From: DATBGO01 sp036558005
GTDB lineage: Bacteria > Actinomycetota > Actinomycetes > Streptosporangiales > Streptosporangiaceae
Assembly: GCA_036558005.1 (NCBI GenBank)
Contig: DATBGO010000259.1
Coordinates: 1 to 16,579, forward strand
DNA: 16,579 nucleotides
Direction: 5' to 3'
A program made the position numbers and the translations under genes. A model generated the notes under the pieces. The model saw nothing but the letters and a program-made list of their open reading frames with translations, did not search any database and was not told the origin of the DNA. Positions 6,311 to 14,542 of this stretch are shown here, piece by piece (position 1 is the stretch's first letter; the number at the start of each line of letters is the position of its first letter).

Positions 6311-6412
6311 TTACGCCGGACAGGCCGTTACGCCGGACAGGCCGTTACGCCGGGCAGACTGTGACCGCGGGCAGACTGTGACCGCGGGCAGACTGTGACG
6401 CCGGGCAGACTG
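6311..6412. repeat. 17-bp tandem repeat array (6 units)
   Basis: Six contiguous 17-bp units run from 6311: ttacgccggacaggccg twice exactly, ttacgccgggcagactg, tgaccgcgggcagactg twice exactly, then tgacgccgggcagactg. Degenerate 15-bp units flank it (6296-6310 and 6413-6427), the latter reaching the sucD stop codon at 6428. A 17-bp unit shifts the reading frame, so it is not a protein repeat. It sits between the end of sucD and the start of the perM-like gene, with both genes read on the minus strand, so it would be part of any sucD-perM transcript. Confidence 0.9.
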
Positions 6413-6427
6413 TTGCGGGCCGGGCTG

Positions 6428-7315
6428 TTACCGGCCCTGCATGACCTCGCGGACCAGTTGCGCGGTCCCGCTGGGGGTCCGGCCGACCCGGACGCCGACC
6501 TTCTCCAGCGCTTCCTTCTTGGCCTGCGCGGTGCCGGCCGAGCCGGAGATGATCGCGCCCGCGTGGCCCATGGTCTTGCCTTCCGGCGCGGTGAACCCGG
6601 CCACGTACGCGACGACCGGCTTGGTGACGTTGCGCTCGATGAACGCCGCCGCCCGCTCCTCGGCGTCGCCGCCGATCTCGCCGATCATCACGACCGCCTC
6701 GGTCTGCGGGTCGGCCTCGAACTCGCGCAGGCAGTCGATGTGCGTGGTGCCGACGATCGGGTCGCCGCCGATGCCCACCGCGGTGGAGAACCCGATGTCC
6801 CGCAGCTCGTACATCATCTGGTAGGTCAGGGTGCCGGACTTGGACACCAGGCCGATCCGGCCCTCGGTGGTGATGTCGGCCGGGATGATGCCGGCGTTCG
6901 ACTTGCCCGGCGAGGCGACGCCGGGGCAGTTCGGGCCGACGATCCTGGTCGCGTTGCCGCGCTCGGTCGCGTACGCCCAGAACGACGCCGTGTCGTGCAC
7001 CGGGATGCCCTCGGTGATCACGATCACCAGCGGCATGCCCGCGTCGATCGCCTCGATCACCGCGTGCTTCGTGCCCGCGGGCGGCACGAAGACCACCGAC
7101 ACGTCGGCGCCGGTGGCGGCCATCGCCTCGGCCACCGTCCCGAACACCGGGACGCCGGTCCCGGCCAGCTCGATCTTCTGGCCCGCCTTGCGCGGGTTGG
7201 TCCCGCCGACCACCTTGCTGCCGGCGGCCAGCATCCTGGCGCCGTGCTTGCGGCCCTCCGACCCGGTGATGCCCTGGACGATGATCCGGCTGTCGCCGGT
7301 CAGGAAGATTGACAT
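6428..7315 (-). CDS. sucD: Succinyl-CoA synthetase alpha subunit (ADP/GDP-forming)
   Basis: The 295-aa product is the CoA-binding and phosphohistidine subunit of the TCA-cycle enzyme that interconverts succinyl-CoA and succinate with substrate-level phosphorylation. Visible are the Rossmann CoA-binding motif QGITGSEGRKH (14-24), GGTNPRKAGQ (37-46), VGPNCPG (126-132), SKSGTLTYQ (158-166) and the phosphorylated histidine in GHAGAI (H251). The ATG at 7315 is chosen over an in-frame upstream GTG or ATG-type codon because it gives the family N-terminus MSIFLTGDSR. A GGGAG ribosome site lies at 7322-7326, inside the sucC end. Only one base separates the sucC TGA from this ATG, so the pair is translationally coupled. 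Confidence 0.97.
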   Translation of the reverse strand: MSIFLTGDSRIIVQGITGSEGRKHGARMLAAGSKVVGGTNPRKAGQKIELAGTGVPVFGTVAEAMAATGADVSVVFVPPAGTKHAVIEAIDAGMPLVIVITEGIPVHDTASFWAYATERGNATRIVGPNCPGVASPGKSNAGIIPADITTEGRIGLVSKSGTLTYQMMYELRDIGFSTAVGIGGDPIVGTTHIDCLREFEADPQTEAVVMIGEIGGDAEERAAAFIERNVTKPVVAYVAGFTAPEGKTMGHAGAIISGSAGTAQAKKEALEKVGVRVGRTPSGTAQLVREVMQGR

Positions 7316-7316
7316 C

Positions 7317-8513
7317 TCATGCTCCCGTCGGGGCCGCAGCGGCCAGCTCGGCAGCGCGCCGCGCCGCATCGTCCATCGTCGCGACCTGCTCGACCACGGC
7401 GATGCCCGCCTCGTCGAGGATGCGTCGGCCCTCGGCCGCCTTGTTGCCGTCCAGCCGCACCACGATCGGGCGCCGGACCTGGTCGCCGCGGGCGGCCAGC
7501 ATGCCGATCGCGGACACGATCCCGTTGGCGACCGCGTCGCACGCGGTGATCCCGCCGAACACGTTCACCAGCACGCTGCGGACCGACGGGTCCGACAGCA
7601 CGATCTCCAGCCCGTCGGCCATCACCTCGGCGGATGCGCCGCCGCCGATGTCGAGGAAGTTGGCCGGCCGGACGCCGCCGAACGCCTCGCCCGCGTACGC
7701 GACCACGTCGAGGGTGGACATCACCAGGCCGGCCCCGTTGCCGATGATCCCGACCTGGCCGTCGAGCTTAACGTAGTTAAGGTGCTTGGCCTTGGCCCGG
7801 ACTTCCAGCGGGTCACCCGCGTCAGGGTCGGCGAACCGGCCGAAGTCCTGCCGGAACGCGGCGTTGTCGTCCAGCGTGACCTTGGCGTCCAGCGCGACCA
7901 CCCGGCCGTCCCCGGTGTACACCAGCGGGTTGACCTCGACCAGGGTGGCGTCCTCGTCCGCGAACACCGCCCACATCCGCTCGGCCAGCGCGGCGGCGCC
8001 GCTGAGCGCCTCGGGCGGCAGCCCGCCTGCCGCCACGATCTCGGCCGCCTTCGCGCCGTCCACGCCGGTCAGCGGGTTGACCGGGATCCTGGCCAACGCC
8101 TCGGGGCTGGTGGCCGCCACTTCCTCGATCTCGACGCCGCCCTGCACCGAGCACATCGACAGGAAGCTGCGGTCGGAGCGGTCGACCAGGAAGGACAGGT
8201 AGTACTCCTGCGCGATGTCGGTGTCGGCTGCCACCAGCACGCTGTGGACGGTGTGACCCTTGATGTCCATGCCGAGGATCTGCCGCGCCTTGGCTTCGGC
8301 CTCGTCGGGCCCGCTGGCCAGCTTCACGCCGCCGGCCTTGCCGCGCCCACCGGTCTTCACCTGCGCCTTGATCACCACGCTCGGCTTCCCGGCGGCGGCG
8401 TAGTCCGCGGCGATCGCCCGGGCCTCTTCCGGAGTGTGAGCTACCTGGCCCGCCGGAATCGGGACGTCATACTCGGCGAAGAGTTCCTTCGCCTGATACT
8501 CGAACAGGTCCAC
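7317..8513 (-). CDS. sucC: Succinyl-CoA synthetase beta subunit (ADP-forming)
   Basis: The 398-aa product is the ATP-grasp subunit that binds nucleotide and succinate. It begins MDLFEYQAKELF and shows QVKTGGRGKAGGVKLA (51-66), the metal and nucleotide ligands in EVNPL...DAKVTLDDNA (193-218), the loop GIIGNGAG (255-262), NFLDIGGGAS (285-294) and NVFGGITACDAVANGI (317-332), all normal for the family. Length is usual. The start is GTG with an AGGA element about 9 nt upstream. It is the first gene of the sucC-sucD unit and lies 225 bp downstream of the cobalamin-binding gene on the same strand. Confidence 0.97.
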   Translation of the reverse strand: MDLFEYQAKELFAEYDVPIPAGQVAHTPEEARAIAADYAAAGKPSVVIKAQVKTGGRGKAGGVKLASGPDEAEAKARQILGMDIKGHTVHSVLVAADTDIAQEYYLSFLVDRSDRSFLSMCSVQGGVEIEEVAATSPEALARIPVNPLTGVDGAKAAEIVAAGGLPPEALSGAAALAERMWAVFADEDATLVEVNPLVYTGDGRVVALDAKVTLDDNAAFRQDFGRFADPDAGDPLEVRAKAKHLNYVKLDGQVGIIGNGAGLVMSTLDVVAYAGEAFGGVRPANFLDIGGGASAEVMADGLEIVLSDPSVRSVLVNVFGGITACDAVANGIVSAIGMLAARGDQVRRPIVVRLDGNKAAEGRRILDEAGIAVVEQVATMDDAARRAAELAAAAPTGA

Positions 8514-8536
8514 TCGGGTCCGTCCTATTTTGGTGG

Positions 8537-8565
8537 GTTATATTCCTGTTTACGCTAGCTGTCGC
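8537..8565 (-). promoter_or_regulatory. Possible sucC promoter
   Basis: On the minus strand GCGACA (8565-8560) and TATAAC (8542-8537) are separated by 17 nt, 24 nt upstream of the sucC GTG. The AT-rich stretch 8526-8550 stands out in the GC-rich surroundings, which supports a regulatory site here. The -35 box is imperfect. Confidence 0.3.
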
Positions 8566-8738
8566 CGGGCCGTGCCTGACCCGTGCCACGGCCGGCCGCC
8601 GGCCAGCGCCCAACCAGGCAGCCTAACGCCCTGCAGGCAGCGCCATCCCGCCGAGCCGGCCTCCTCCCGCTGGCGGCCGTCACCCGGCCCGCCCGCCCGG
8701 CCAGCCGCGCTGGCCAAGCGGCTCGCCGGCCGGGCCAG

Positions 8739-9176
8739 TCAGCCGCCGGGCTGCTGGGCGGCCCCGGCGGCGGGCTCAGCCGCCCCGGTGCCCAGCGCGC
8801 TGCGCACCCATTCCACGATCTCGCTGGTCGGCGCGCCAGGGGTGAAGATCCGCGCCACCCCGAGCTGCTCCAGCTCGACGATGTCGGCGGCCGGGATGAT
8901 GCCGCCGCCGAACACCGTGATGTCGTCGGCGCCGCGCTCCTTCAGCAGCTCCAGCACCCGGGTGAACTGGGTCATGTGCGCTCCCGACAGCACCGAAAGG
9001 CCGATCGCGTCGGCGTCCTCCTGCAGCGCCGCGGCGACGATCTGCTCCGGTGTCTGGTGCAGCCCGGTGTAGATAACTTCGACCCCGGCGTCCCGCAGCG
9101 CCCGCGCGACCACCTTCGCGCCGCGGTCATGCCCGTCGAGACCGGGCTTGGCGATGACAACCCGGATGCTGCTCAC
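8739..9176 (-). CDS. Cobalamin-binding small subunit of an acyl-CoA mutase (IcmB-like)
   Basis: The 145-aa product is a stand-alone B12-binding domain. It carries the base-off/His-on motif DxHxxG in GLDGHDRGAK (D14, H16, G19), the SxL motif in SVLSGAH (61-67) and the GG motif in FGGGIIP (89-95). Full-length similarity is to small subunits such as Streptomyces IcmB (isobutyryl-CoA mutase) and to the C-terminus of methylmalonyl-CoA mutase. It must pair with a catalytic large subunit, which is not in this window, so the substrate cannot be named. The start is GTG with a perfect AGGAGG at 9183-9188, six nt upstream. An Ala/Gly/Gln-rich tail (129-145) is extra to the fold. The location between pcrA and sucC agrees, from memory, with the Streptomyces icmB locus. 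Confidence 0.9.
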   Translation of the reverse strand: MSSIRVVIAKPGLDGHDRGAKVVARALRDAGVEVIYTGLHQTPEQIVAAALQEDADAIGLSVLSGAHMTQFTRVLELLKERGADDITVFGGGIIPAADIVELEQLGVARIFTPGAPTSEIVEWVRSALGTGAAEPAAGAAQQPGG

Positions 9177-9232
9177 GTCATGCCTCCTATCAGGCCCGCC
9201 TGGGCCGGGCCTGCCCTAGAGCTACCCGCAAG

Positions 9233-11476
9233 CTACAGTTTCTCAATCGGCGCATAACGCAATACCAAATGCTTGATCCCGTAATCGCCGCCGAAGTCAA
9301 TCTTCGCTTCCGGGTCGTCGCCCCGGCCCTCGACCGACAGCACCCGGCCCAGGCCATAGGAGTCGTGGGTGACCCGGTCGCCGGGTGCGAGCGCGGGCAC
9401 CGGGCGGTTGCCGAGCGCCTGCACGCCCGGCCTGCGGGCCAGCCGCTCGGAGGCGGGCGGCGCGGCCGCCGCCGCGTCCCTGCGCCAGTCGATCAGCTCG
9501 GCCGGCACCTCGGACAGGAACCTGGACTGCTTGTGGAAGGCCGGCCGGCCGAACCAGGCCCTGGCCACCGCGCGGGTCAGGTACAGCCGCTGCTGCGCCC
9601 TGGTGATCCCGACGTAGGCCAGCCGCCGCTCCTCGGCCAGCTCACGGTCATCGCCGCTGGAGCGCTCGTGCGGGAACACGTTCTCCTCCAGCCCGGTCAG
9701 GAACACCACGGGGAACTCAAGCCCCTTGGCGGTGTGCAGGGTCATCAGCGTGACCAGCCCGCCGTGCTCTTCGCCCTCGGGGATCTGGTCCGCGTCGGCG
9801 ACCAGCGACACCTGCTCGAGGAAGTCCAGCAGGGTGCCGTCCGGGTTGCGCGCGTCGAACTCCCTGGCCACCGAGACCAGCTCGGTCAGGTTCTCGATCC
9901 GGCTCTCGTCCTGCAGGTCAGAGGACTCCTGCAACTCGGCGACGTAACCGGTCCGGTCAAGCACCGCCTCGGCGAGGTCGCCTGCGGGCCCGGCCGAGAG
10001 CTGACGGAGCCCGGAGATCAGCTCGTTAAAGGCCTCGATCGCCTTCACCGACCTGGTGGCCAGCCCTGGCACGTCCTGCGGCCGGGCCAGCGCCGCCGCG
10101 AAGCCGATCCGCTCCCTGGCCGCGAACGCGGCGACGCACTCCTGGGCCCGGTCCCCGATCCCGCGCTTGGGCACGTTCAGCACCCGGCGCAGCGACACCT
10201 CGTCGTCGGCGTTCGCGATCAGCCGCAGGTACCCGAGCAGGTCCCGGATCTCCCTGCGCTCGTAGAACCGGACGCCGCCGACAACCTTGTAGGGCACCCC
10301 GGCCCGGATGAACACTTCCTCGAACACCCGGGACTGCGCGTTGGTCCGGTAGAAGACCGCGACCTGGCCGGGGGTCGCCTCGCCGTCGTCGGCGAGCCGG
10401 TCGACCTCCTCGGCCACGAAGGCCGCCTCGTCGTGCTCGCTGTCGGCCACGTACCCGGTGATCGGCGGCCCGGCGCCCGCATCCGACCACAGGTTCTTCG
10501 GCACCCGGCCCGGGTTGCGGGACACCACGGCGTTCGCGGCGGCCAGGATGTTCTGCGTGGATCGGTAGTTCTGCTCCAGCAGCACCACCGTCGCGCCGGC
10601 GAAGTCGCGCTCGAACTCCTCGATGTTCCTGATCGTCGCGCCGCGGAAGGCGTAGATCGACTGGTCCGCGTCGCCGACCACGCACAGCTCGGCGGGCGGG
10701 ATCTCCTCCTCGCCAGGGCCGGCGCTGGCCGCCCGGTCGTGCGGCCGCCCGGCGATCTCCCTGACCAGCACGTACTGCGCGTGGTTGGTGTCCTGGTACT
10801 CGTCCACCAGGACGTGCCGGAACTTGCGCCGGTAGGTGGCCGCGACCTCGGGGAACGCCTGCAGCAGGTGGACCGTGACCATGATCAGGTCGTCGAAGTC
10901 CATCGCCCCGGCGGCGACCAGCCTGCGCTGGTACTCCGCGTACGCCTCGGCCAGCGCCTTCTGCCGGTACCCGGACGCCTGCGCGGCCAGGGTCTCGTAG
11001 TCGATCAGCTCGTTCTTCAGGTTGGACACCTGGGCGGCCATCGCCTTGGGCGGATGGTACTTGGCGTCCAGGTCCAGCTCGCGGCAGACCAGCGCCATCA
11101 GCCGCTGCGAGTCAGCCTGGTCGTAGATCGAGAACGACGACGGGTAGCCGAACCTGGACGCTTCCCGGCGCAGGATCCGCACGCAGGCCGAGTGGAAGGT
11201 CAGCAGCCACATCGCCCGGGCCCGCGACCCGGTCAGCGCCGCGGCCCGGCTCGCCATCTCGCCCGCCGCCTTGTTGGTGAACGTGATGGCCAGGATCTGC
11301 CCCGGCGCCACCTCGCGCTCGGCCAGCAGGTAGGCGATCCGGTGGGTGAGCACCCTGGTCTTGCCCGAGCCCGCACCCGCCACGATCAGCAGCGGGCCGC
11401 CCTCGTGCACGACGGCTGCCCGCTGCTGCGGATTGAGCCCGTCCAGCAAGGCATCGGCAGCCGTCGCGGTAGTCAC
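9233..11476 (-). CDS. pcrA: ATP-dependent 3'-5' DNA helicase, PcrA/UvrD1 family
   Basis: The 747-aa product is an SF1A helicase acting in nucleotide excision repair, replication restart and removal of RecA filaments. Motifs in order: Q-motif LNPQQRAAV (14-22), Walker A AGAGSGKT (33-40), Ia AITFTNKAAGEM (63-74), II VDEYQDT (214-220), III VVGDADQSIYAFRGA (256-270), IV LEQNYRST (290-297), V LHTAKGLEFPVVFLTGLEEN and VI RRLAYVGITRAQQRLY. The C-terminus GDRVTHDSYGLGRVLSV...LVLRYAPIEKL is the Tudor-like domain of PcrA that binds RNA polymerase in other species. Length is normal. The start is GTG at 11476 with no clear Shine-Dalgarno, 36 bp from the permease stop. A short Gly/Glu-rich insert (about 236-252) precedes motif III. 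Confidence 0.96.
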   Translation of the reverse strand: MTTATAADALLDGLNPQQRAAVVHEGGPLLIVAGAGSGKTRVLTHRIAYLLAEREVAPGQILAITFTNKAAGEMASRAAALTGSRARAMWLLTFHSACVRILRREASRFGYPSSFSIYDQADSQRLMALVCRELDLDAKYHPPKAMAAQVSNLKNELIDYETLAAQASGYRQKALAEAYAEYQRRLVAAGAMDFDDLIMVTVHLLQAFPEVAATYRRKFRHVLVDEYQDTNHAQYVLVREIAGRPHDRAASAGPGEEEIPPAELCVVGDADQSIYAFRGATIRNIEEFERDFAGATVVLLEQNYRSTQNILAAANAVVSRNPGRVPKNLWSDAGAGPPITGYVADSEHDEAAFVAEEVDRLADDGEATPGQVAVFYRTNAQSRVFEEVFIRAGVPYKVVGGVRFYERREIRDLLGYLRLIANADDEVSLRRVLNVPKRGIGDRAQECVAAFAARERIGFAAALARPQDVPGLATRSVKAIEAFNELISGLRQLSAGPAGDLAEAVLDRTGYVAELQESSDLQDESRIENLTELVSVAREFDARNPDGTLLDFLEQVSLVADADQIPEGEEHGGLVTLMTLHTAKGLEFPVVFLTGLEENVFPHERSSGDDRELAEERRLAYVGITRAQQRLYLTRAVARAWFGRPAFHKQSRFLSEVPAELIDWRRDAAAAAPPASERLARRPGVQALGNRPVPALAPGDRVTHDSYGLGRVLSVEGRGDDPEAKIDFGGDYGIKHLVLRYAPIEKL

Positions 11477-11494
11477 CCGCTAAGCCTAGGCGCT

Positions 11495-11510
11495 CCCCCC
11501 GACAGGGGGG
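11495..11510 (-). terminator. GC-only hairpin between permease and pcrA
   Basis: Six C (11495-11500) pair with six G (11505-11510) around a 4-nt loop, two bases after the permease stop codon and 18 bp before the pcrA start. No T-tract follows, so it is not a classical terminator; actinomycetes often use such hairpins. It could also influence pcrA translation, since it sits where a Shine-Dalgarno would be expected. Confidence 0.35.
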
Positions 11511-11512
11511 GT

Positions 11513-13075
11513 TCAGTCGTCGGGGACCAGGGTCGCGGTGCTCCTGGTCAGTGTCTGCTTCTTGAAGAACGCCGGGTAGGCGAACCGGCAGAACACGAAC
11601 AAGGCGACGCCGGCCAGCAGCGACGCGACCGCGATCACGAACGCGCCGCCGATCTGCCAGTGGATGCCCGGCACCGTCCACATCGTGTAGTCGTTCTCGG
11701 TGGCCACGTCGTAGTCCAGCCACACGCTCCAGCCGCCGAGGAAGAACAGCATCAGCCCGCCGAGCGCTGGCAGGATGCCCTGCATCCACAGGTTGCGCAT
11801 GCTGCTGGTCAGGTTCTTGCGGTAGTACCAGGCGCAGGCGAAGCCGGTGAGGCCGTAGTAGAACGCGATGTACAGCCCGATCGCGATCACCGCGTCGCCG
11901 ATCACCCCGATGCCGTTCGAGGCGTAGTTGAACGCCACGTAGACCGCGATCGAGATGACGCCCATCGCGATCGTGGACACCGTCGGGGTCAGGTGCCGCC
12001 GGTGGATCTTGGCGAAGGAGGGCGGGATCGCCTTGTACACCGCCATCGACAGGGTGGTCCGCGCGGTCGGCAGGATCGTGGTCTGGGTGGACGCGGCGGC
12101 CGAGGACAGCACCATCAGCAGCAGCAGGTGGGTGAGGAACGACCCGAACCCGGAGGTACCGAACACCGCCCCGCCCTGGATCGACAGCACGTCGCCGGCG
12201 TTGTCGACGTTGCCCAGGCCGTTGCCCGAGGTCCCGATCCCGGCGAACGACTGCATCGAGAAGATCACCAGCGTGTAGGTGGCCACCAGGATGAAGGTGG
12301 ACAGGATGGCCGCCCGGCCCGGGGTCCTGTTGCGGTCCTTGGTCTCCTCGTTGACCGCGACCGCGGTGTCCCAGCCCCAGTAGATGAAGACCATCAGGAT
12401 GATGCCGCTGGCGAAGGCGCTGAAGTTGGCGATGTGGAACGGGTTGAGCCAGGCCCAGGACGGCGTCAGGTGGCCCGGCGGCGCGCTCCCGCCGCCGACC
12501 TTGACCAGCGCGGTGACCGACAGCACCACCAGCATGATCAGCTCGATGCCCAGCAGCAGTTTCTGGAAGTTCGCCGAGACCTCGATGCCGACGTAGCAGA
12601 TATAGGTCATCACCACGATCCACAGCACGCCGACCAGCAGCACCCAGCCGCTGGTCGCGTTCTTGCCGATGCCGTCGGCGTTGAACAGCAGGAACCCGTA
12701 CTGCCCGGCGACCTGGGCCAGGCTGGCCATCACCAGCACGTCGGCGACCACGATCGCCCAGCCGCCGAACCAGCCCGTCTTGGGCCCGAAGGCCCGGGTG
12801 GCCCAGGTGAACGTGGTGCCGCAGTCCGGGTCGGCCTTGTTCAGCTCGCTGTAGCCGATCGACGTCAGCAGCATCGGGACGAACGCCAGGATCGCCACGA
12901 TCGGCGACTGCAGCGCGACCGCGCCGACCATGAACACCAGCGTCGCGGCGATGCTGTAGGCGGGCGCTACCGATGCGGTGGCGATGATCGTCGTCGAAAT
13001 TAGGCCAAGGGCACCTGACTTAAGGCCCTTGTCGGCCACCTGCTCCTGCTGACCTGCGATATCGGTGGCGGCCAT
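11513..13075 (-). CDS. APC superfamily amino-acid/amine permease
   Basis: The 520-aa product is a polytopic inner-membrane transporter of the amino acid-polyamine-organocation superfamily. After a short cytoplasmic N-terminus, the first helix region GLISTTIIATASVAPAYSIA (24-43) carries the broken-helix substrate site. ADPDCGTTFTWATRAFGPKTG (80-100) is the typical segment after helix 2, and hydrophobic helices follow to about residue 505. The ATG at 13075 has GAGGGG six nt upstream. Sequence alone does not tell the substrate. Its divergence from an oxidoreductase/aldehyde dehydrogenase pair suggests uptake of an amino acid, polyamine or omega-amino acid that those enzymes degrade; this is inference. 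It is read toward pcrA, from which it is separated by a G/C hairpin. Confidence 0.93.
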   Translation of the reverse strand: MAATDIAGQQEQVADKGLKSGALGLISTTIIATASVAPAYSIAATLVFMVGAVALQSPIVAILAFVPMLLTSIGYSELNKADPDCGTTFTWATRAFGPKTGWFGGWAIVVADVLVMASLAQVAGQYGFLLFNADGIGKNATSGWVLLVGVLWIVVMTYICYVGIEVSANFQKLLLGIELIMLVVLSVTALVKVGGGSAPPGHLTPSWAWLNPFHIANFSAFASGIILMVFIYWGWDTAVAVNEETKDRNRTPGRAAILSTFILVATYTLVIFSMQSFAGIGTSGNGLGNVDNAGDVLSIQGGAVFGTSGFGSFLTHLLLLMVLSSAAASTQTTILPTARTTLSMAVYKAIPPSFAKIHRRHLTPTVSTIAMGVISIAVYVAFNYASNGIGVIGDAVIAIGLYIAFYYGLTGFACAWYYRKNLTSSMRNLWMQGILPALGGLMLFFLGGWSVWLDYDVATENDYTMWTVPGIHWQIGGAFVIAVASLLAGVALFVFCRFAYPAFFKKQTLTRSTATLVPDD

Positions 13076-13301
13076 CGCTCACCCCTCTTGGCGGAAGTCC
13101 GACCAGATCGGATCTTGAATGTGCTCCCGGCACAGGCAAGGCCTGCCTCCGCGATCTTGATACCCGGCGGCGGTTAGGCCAACACACGGGTATGACGACG
13201 GTTCTAGCATGAAATGTGCCCCCTAGCGACGATTTCCGTTGTAATTGCTAAGCAACACCGCCGGTCCCGTCAGTTGCAGGCCCTCAGTCTAGGATCGGGC
13301 C
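13076..13301. promoter_or_regulatory. Divergent promoter region between permease and dehydrogenase genes
   Basis: This 226-bp gap must supply promoters for both directions. It contains a relatively AT-rich stretch at 13201-13256, the inverted repeat ttgctaagcaa (13245-13255) inside a wider gttg...caac, a second inverted repeat aggca-N5-tgcct (13134-13148), and gatcttga twice (13111-13118 and 13153-13160). These are possible regulator sites. I could not pick convincing -35/-10 pairs. Confidence 0.4.
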
Positions 13302-14513
13302 ATGCGCATCCTTCTGGTCGGCGCCGGCGGTGTAGGCACGGCTTTCGCCCGCATTGCCGCCCGTCGCGAGTTCGCTGATCTCGTCATCGCCGACTATGAC
13401 CTGTCCAGGGCGCAGCGGGCCGCCGCGGCCAGCGGCCGGTACCAGGCGGTCGCGCTGGACGCGCGGGACGAGCAGGCCGCCGCGGGCCTGCTGGCCGAGC
13501 ACTCGTGCGACGTGCTGATGAACGCGACCGATCCCCGGTTCGTGATGCCGCTGTTCCGGGCCGCGCTGCAGGCAGGCACGCACTACCTGGACATGGCCAT
13601 GTCGCTGTCTCATCCAGACCAGGATGACCCCTATAGCAACACTGGTGTCAAGCTCGGAGATGAGCAGTTCGCACTGGCAGCGCGCTGGGAGGAGCGCGGG
13701 AAGCTGGCCCTGGTGGGGATGGGGGTCGAGCCCGGGCTTTCGGATGTGTTCGCCCGGCACGCGGCCGACACGATGTTCAGCGAGATCAGCCAGATCGGCG
13801 TCCGCGACGGCGCCAACCTGGAGGTGGCCGGCTATGACTTCGCGCCGACCTTCTCTATCTGGACCACCATCGAGGAGTGCCTGAACCCGCCGGTGATATG
13901 GGAGCAGGGCCGCGGCTGGTACACCACGCCGCCGTTCAGCGAGCCGGAGATCTTCCATTTCCCGGCCGGGATCGGGCCGGTCGAGTGCGTCAACGTGGAG
14001 CACGAGGAGGTGCTGCTGATCCCGCGCTGGGTGCGGGCGCAGCGGGTCACCTTCAAGTACGGCCTGGGGTCGGAGTTCATCGACGTGCTGCAGACGCTGC
14101 ACAAGCTCGGCCTCGACTCGGTCGAGCCGGTCCGGGCCGGCGGGGTCAGCGTGTCGCCGCGGGATGTGGTCGCGGCCTGCCTGCCCGACCCGGCCACCCT
14201 GGGCGACAAGATGTCCGGCCTGACCTGCGCGGGCACCTGGGTCACCGGGACCGGCACCGACGGCCGCCCGCGTGAGGTCTACCTGTACCACGTGGTCGAC
14301 AACGCCTGGTCGATGGCCGAGTACGGGTCACAGGCGGTCGTCTGGCAGACCGCCGTCAACCCCGTCGCCGCGCTGGAGCTGATCGACTCCGGCGGCTGGG
14401 CCGGGTCGGGGGTGCTCGGCCCGGAGGCGCTGCCCGCCGCGCCGTTCCTCGACCTGCTCACCGACTACGGTTCGCCGTGGGCTTGCGAGGACCGGACGGC
14501 CGCGAGTAAGTAA
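13302..14513 (+). CDS. Saccharopine dehydrogenase-fold oxidoreductase (carboxynorspermidine-dehydrogenase-like)
   Basis: The 403-aa product has an N-terminal Rossmann domain with GAGGVG (7-12) and an acidic residue after beta-2 (ADYDLS, about 30-35). LMNATDPRFVMPLFRAAL and GTHYLDM follow, as in saccharopine dehydrogenase/reductase relatives. The C-terminal half, with HKLGLDSVEPV, ACLPDPATLG, GLTCAGTWV, YLYHVVDN and GSQAVVWQTAVNP, follows the pattern I know from carboxy(nor)spermidine dehydrogenases, and the length (about 400 aa) agrees. These enzymes make or cleave a secondary amine between an amino acid and an aldehyde or amine using NADP(H). The exact substrate is unknown. The ATG at 13302 follows an AGGA at 13291-13294. 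The aldehyde dehydrogenase gene begins 29 bp downstream on the same strand, so the two form a probable operon. No carboxynorspermidine decarboxylase is in view. Confidence 0.85.
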   Translation: MRILLVGAGGVGTAFARIAARREFADLVIADYDLSRAQRAAAASGRYQAVALDARDEQAAAGLLAEHSCDVLMNATDPRFVMPLFRAALQAGTHYLDMAMSLSHPDQDDPYSNTGVKLGDEQFALAARWEERGKLALVGMGVEPGLSDVFARHAADTMFSEISQIGVRDGANLEVAGYDFAPTFSIWTTIEECLNPPVIWEQGRGWYTTPPFSEPEIFHFPAGIGPVECVNVEHEEVLLIPRWVRAQRVTFKYGLGSEFIDVLQTLHKLGLDSVEPVRAGGVSVSPRDVVAACLPDPATLGDKMSGLTCAGTWVTGTGTDGRPREVYLYHVVDNAWSMAEYGSQAVVWQTAVNPVAALELIDSGGWAGSGVLGPEALPAAPFLDLLTDYGSPWACEDRTAASK

Positions 14514-14542
14514 CCCAGGTAACAACCTGAACGGGAGGATTC

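Noticed and set aside
6311..6412. Possible CRISPR array
   Set aside because: The 17-bp units are directly adjacent with no spacers, and no cas genes are present.
6831..8558. A 575-codon plus-strand open frame opposite sucC and sucD
   Set aside because: It is a shadow of the sucCD reading frame with no family resemblance and no ribosome site.
8590..8604. Hairpin GGCCGG-CCG-CCGGCC as a terminator after the B12-binding gene
   Set aside because: Short GC-only palindromes of this kind are common in this sequence, and there is no T-tract. It lies 135 bp past the stop codon, so support is too weak.
9269..13003. A 1244-codon open frame on the plus strand opposite pcrA and the permease
   Set aside because: It is antisense to two clear genes, has Arg/Gly/His/Gln-rich composition typical of a GC-rich shadow frame, and contains no recognisable domain.
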